Assembly: GCA_021203585.1 (NCBI GenBank)
Contig: JAJQAW010000316.1
Location: 1 to 6,227 of the forward strand
Direction: 5' to 3'
Length of the DNA stretch: 6,227 nt
Origin: Rikenellaceae bacterium
GTDB lineage: Bacteria > Bacteroidota > Bacteroidia > Bacteroidales > Rikenellaceae
Shown here: one piece after another, positions 5,921-6,227 of the stretch
How positions within the stretch are numbered: the stretch's first letter is position 1
How the letters are laid out: each line of letters begins with the position of its first letter
Notes under the pieces: model-generated
What the model was told of the DNA's origin: nothing
Seen by the model: only the letters and a program-made list of their open reading frames with translations
Database searches by the model: none
Program-made: the position numbers and the translations under genes

Positions 5921-6227
5921 ATGAACCAATTACCGGTCTATTATCCGGGAAGTTCGGTCGTGGTGAGGTTTCGGGTCCGGGGGCGCCATCGCGGTTTTCC
6001 CATTCCCCTGGCCGATTATCATGCCGAAGCTTCCCTGTACACCCGCCTCTCGGGCGAGGCCATCGAAGCATCGAACAGAGAGGCTGAAAAAATTCCCATC
6101 TGTGCGGTCAATGAATTTGTGCTCCAACTGACTCTTCCCCCGGAAGCTTCCATCCAACTTCCTTTGGGACTCTGCAAAATGGACTTAAAATTAACCCACA
6201 AAGCGGCCGGAACCCCCCTCAGAATCT
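5921..6227 (+). CDS. unrecognised protein, partial (3' end beyond the window)
   Basis: From the ATG at 5921 the frame is open to the window end, 102 codons. It begins MNQLPVYYPGSSVVVRFRVR and continues with FPIPLADYHAEASLYTRLSG, EAIEASNREAEKIPICAV, NEFVLQLTLPPEASIQLPLG and LCKMDLKLTHKAAGTPLRI. There is no signal peptide or membrane segment. Alternating hydrophobic residues suggest a beta-sandwich. The pattern of a short strand, a linear 'P-L-x-x-Y' segment, then 'LPLG-x-x-K-M-D-L-K-L' loosely recalls small tail or baseplate-type proteins of Bacteroidetes prophages, but this is only an impression. The frame is open upstream to 5810 without an ATG. The start is 243 bases past efp, beyond the terminator, so it is a separate unit. 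No clear promoter was found. Confidence 0.6.
   Translation, partial: MNQLPVYYPGSSVVVRFRVRGRHRGFPIPLADYHAEASLYTRLSGEAIEASNREAEKIPICAVNEFVLQLTLPPEASIQLPLGLCKMDLKLTHKAAGTPLRI

Overview
The window looks like a chromosomal segment from a Bacteroidales bacterium, possibly near Rikenellaceae/Alistipes, though the genus is a guess. The reasons are: CarB and EF-P read like Bacteroidetes versions; DUF3826-type secreted proteins are known from that phylum; start codons lack clear Shine-Dalgarno sequences; and several genes have the Bacteroidetes -7 box TAnnTTTG, once with a correctly spaced -33 TTTG.

Layout. Bases 1-62 may hold the end of an unknown plus-strand gene. A strong hairpin terminator (61-96) closes carB, which runs on the minus strand from a GTG at 3349 to a TAG at 133. 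carB is broken in this sequence by a 2-base loss (or 1-base gain) at about 547, exactly between the second ATP-grasp domain and the C-terminal allosteric (MGS-like) domain. Upstream of carB lie a promoter with two direct repeats (3388-3440) and about 440 bases without a credible gene but with strong inverted repeats (3493-3522, 3570-3615, 3806-3850). Next on the minus strand is a secreted DUF3826-like protein (3882-4547) with a good promoter (4664-4696). The terminator of a short acidic protein gene (4787-4969, minus) follows; that gene has an in-frame TAG at codon 45. Divergent from it, efp (EF-P) runs on the plus strand (5111-5677), with its own promoter and a hairpin terminator. After efp come a possible broken small minus-strand gene (5731-5890) and the start of an unrecognised plus-strand gene (5921 to the window end).

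How they fit together. CarB makes carbamoyl phosphate for arginine and pyrimidines; EF-P rescues ribosomes at proline runs; the DUF3826-like protein is exported. These look like separate transcription units rather than one system, and I see no mobile element, CRISPR array or defence system. The most notable signal is that two, perhaps three, genes in about 6 kb carry a disabling lesion. That points either to sequence or assembly error or to real gene decay. The carB lesion is the one most worth checking because of where it falls.
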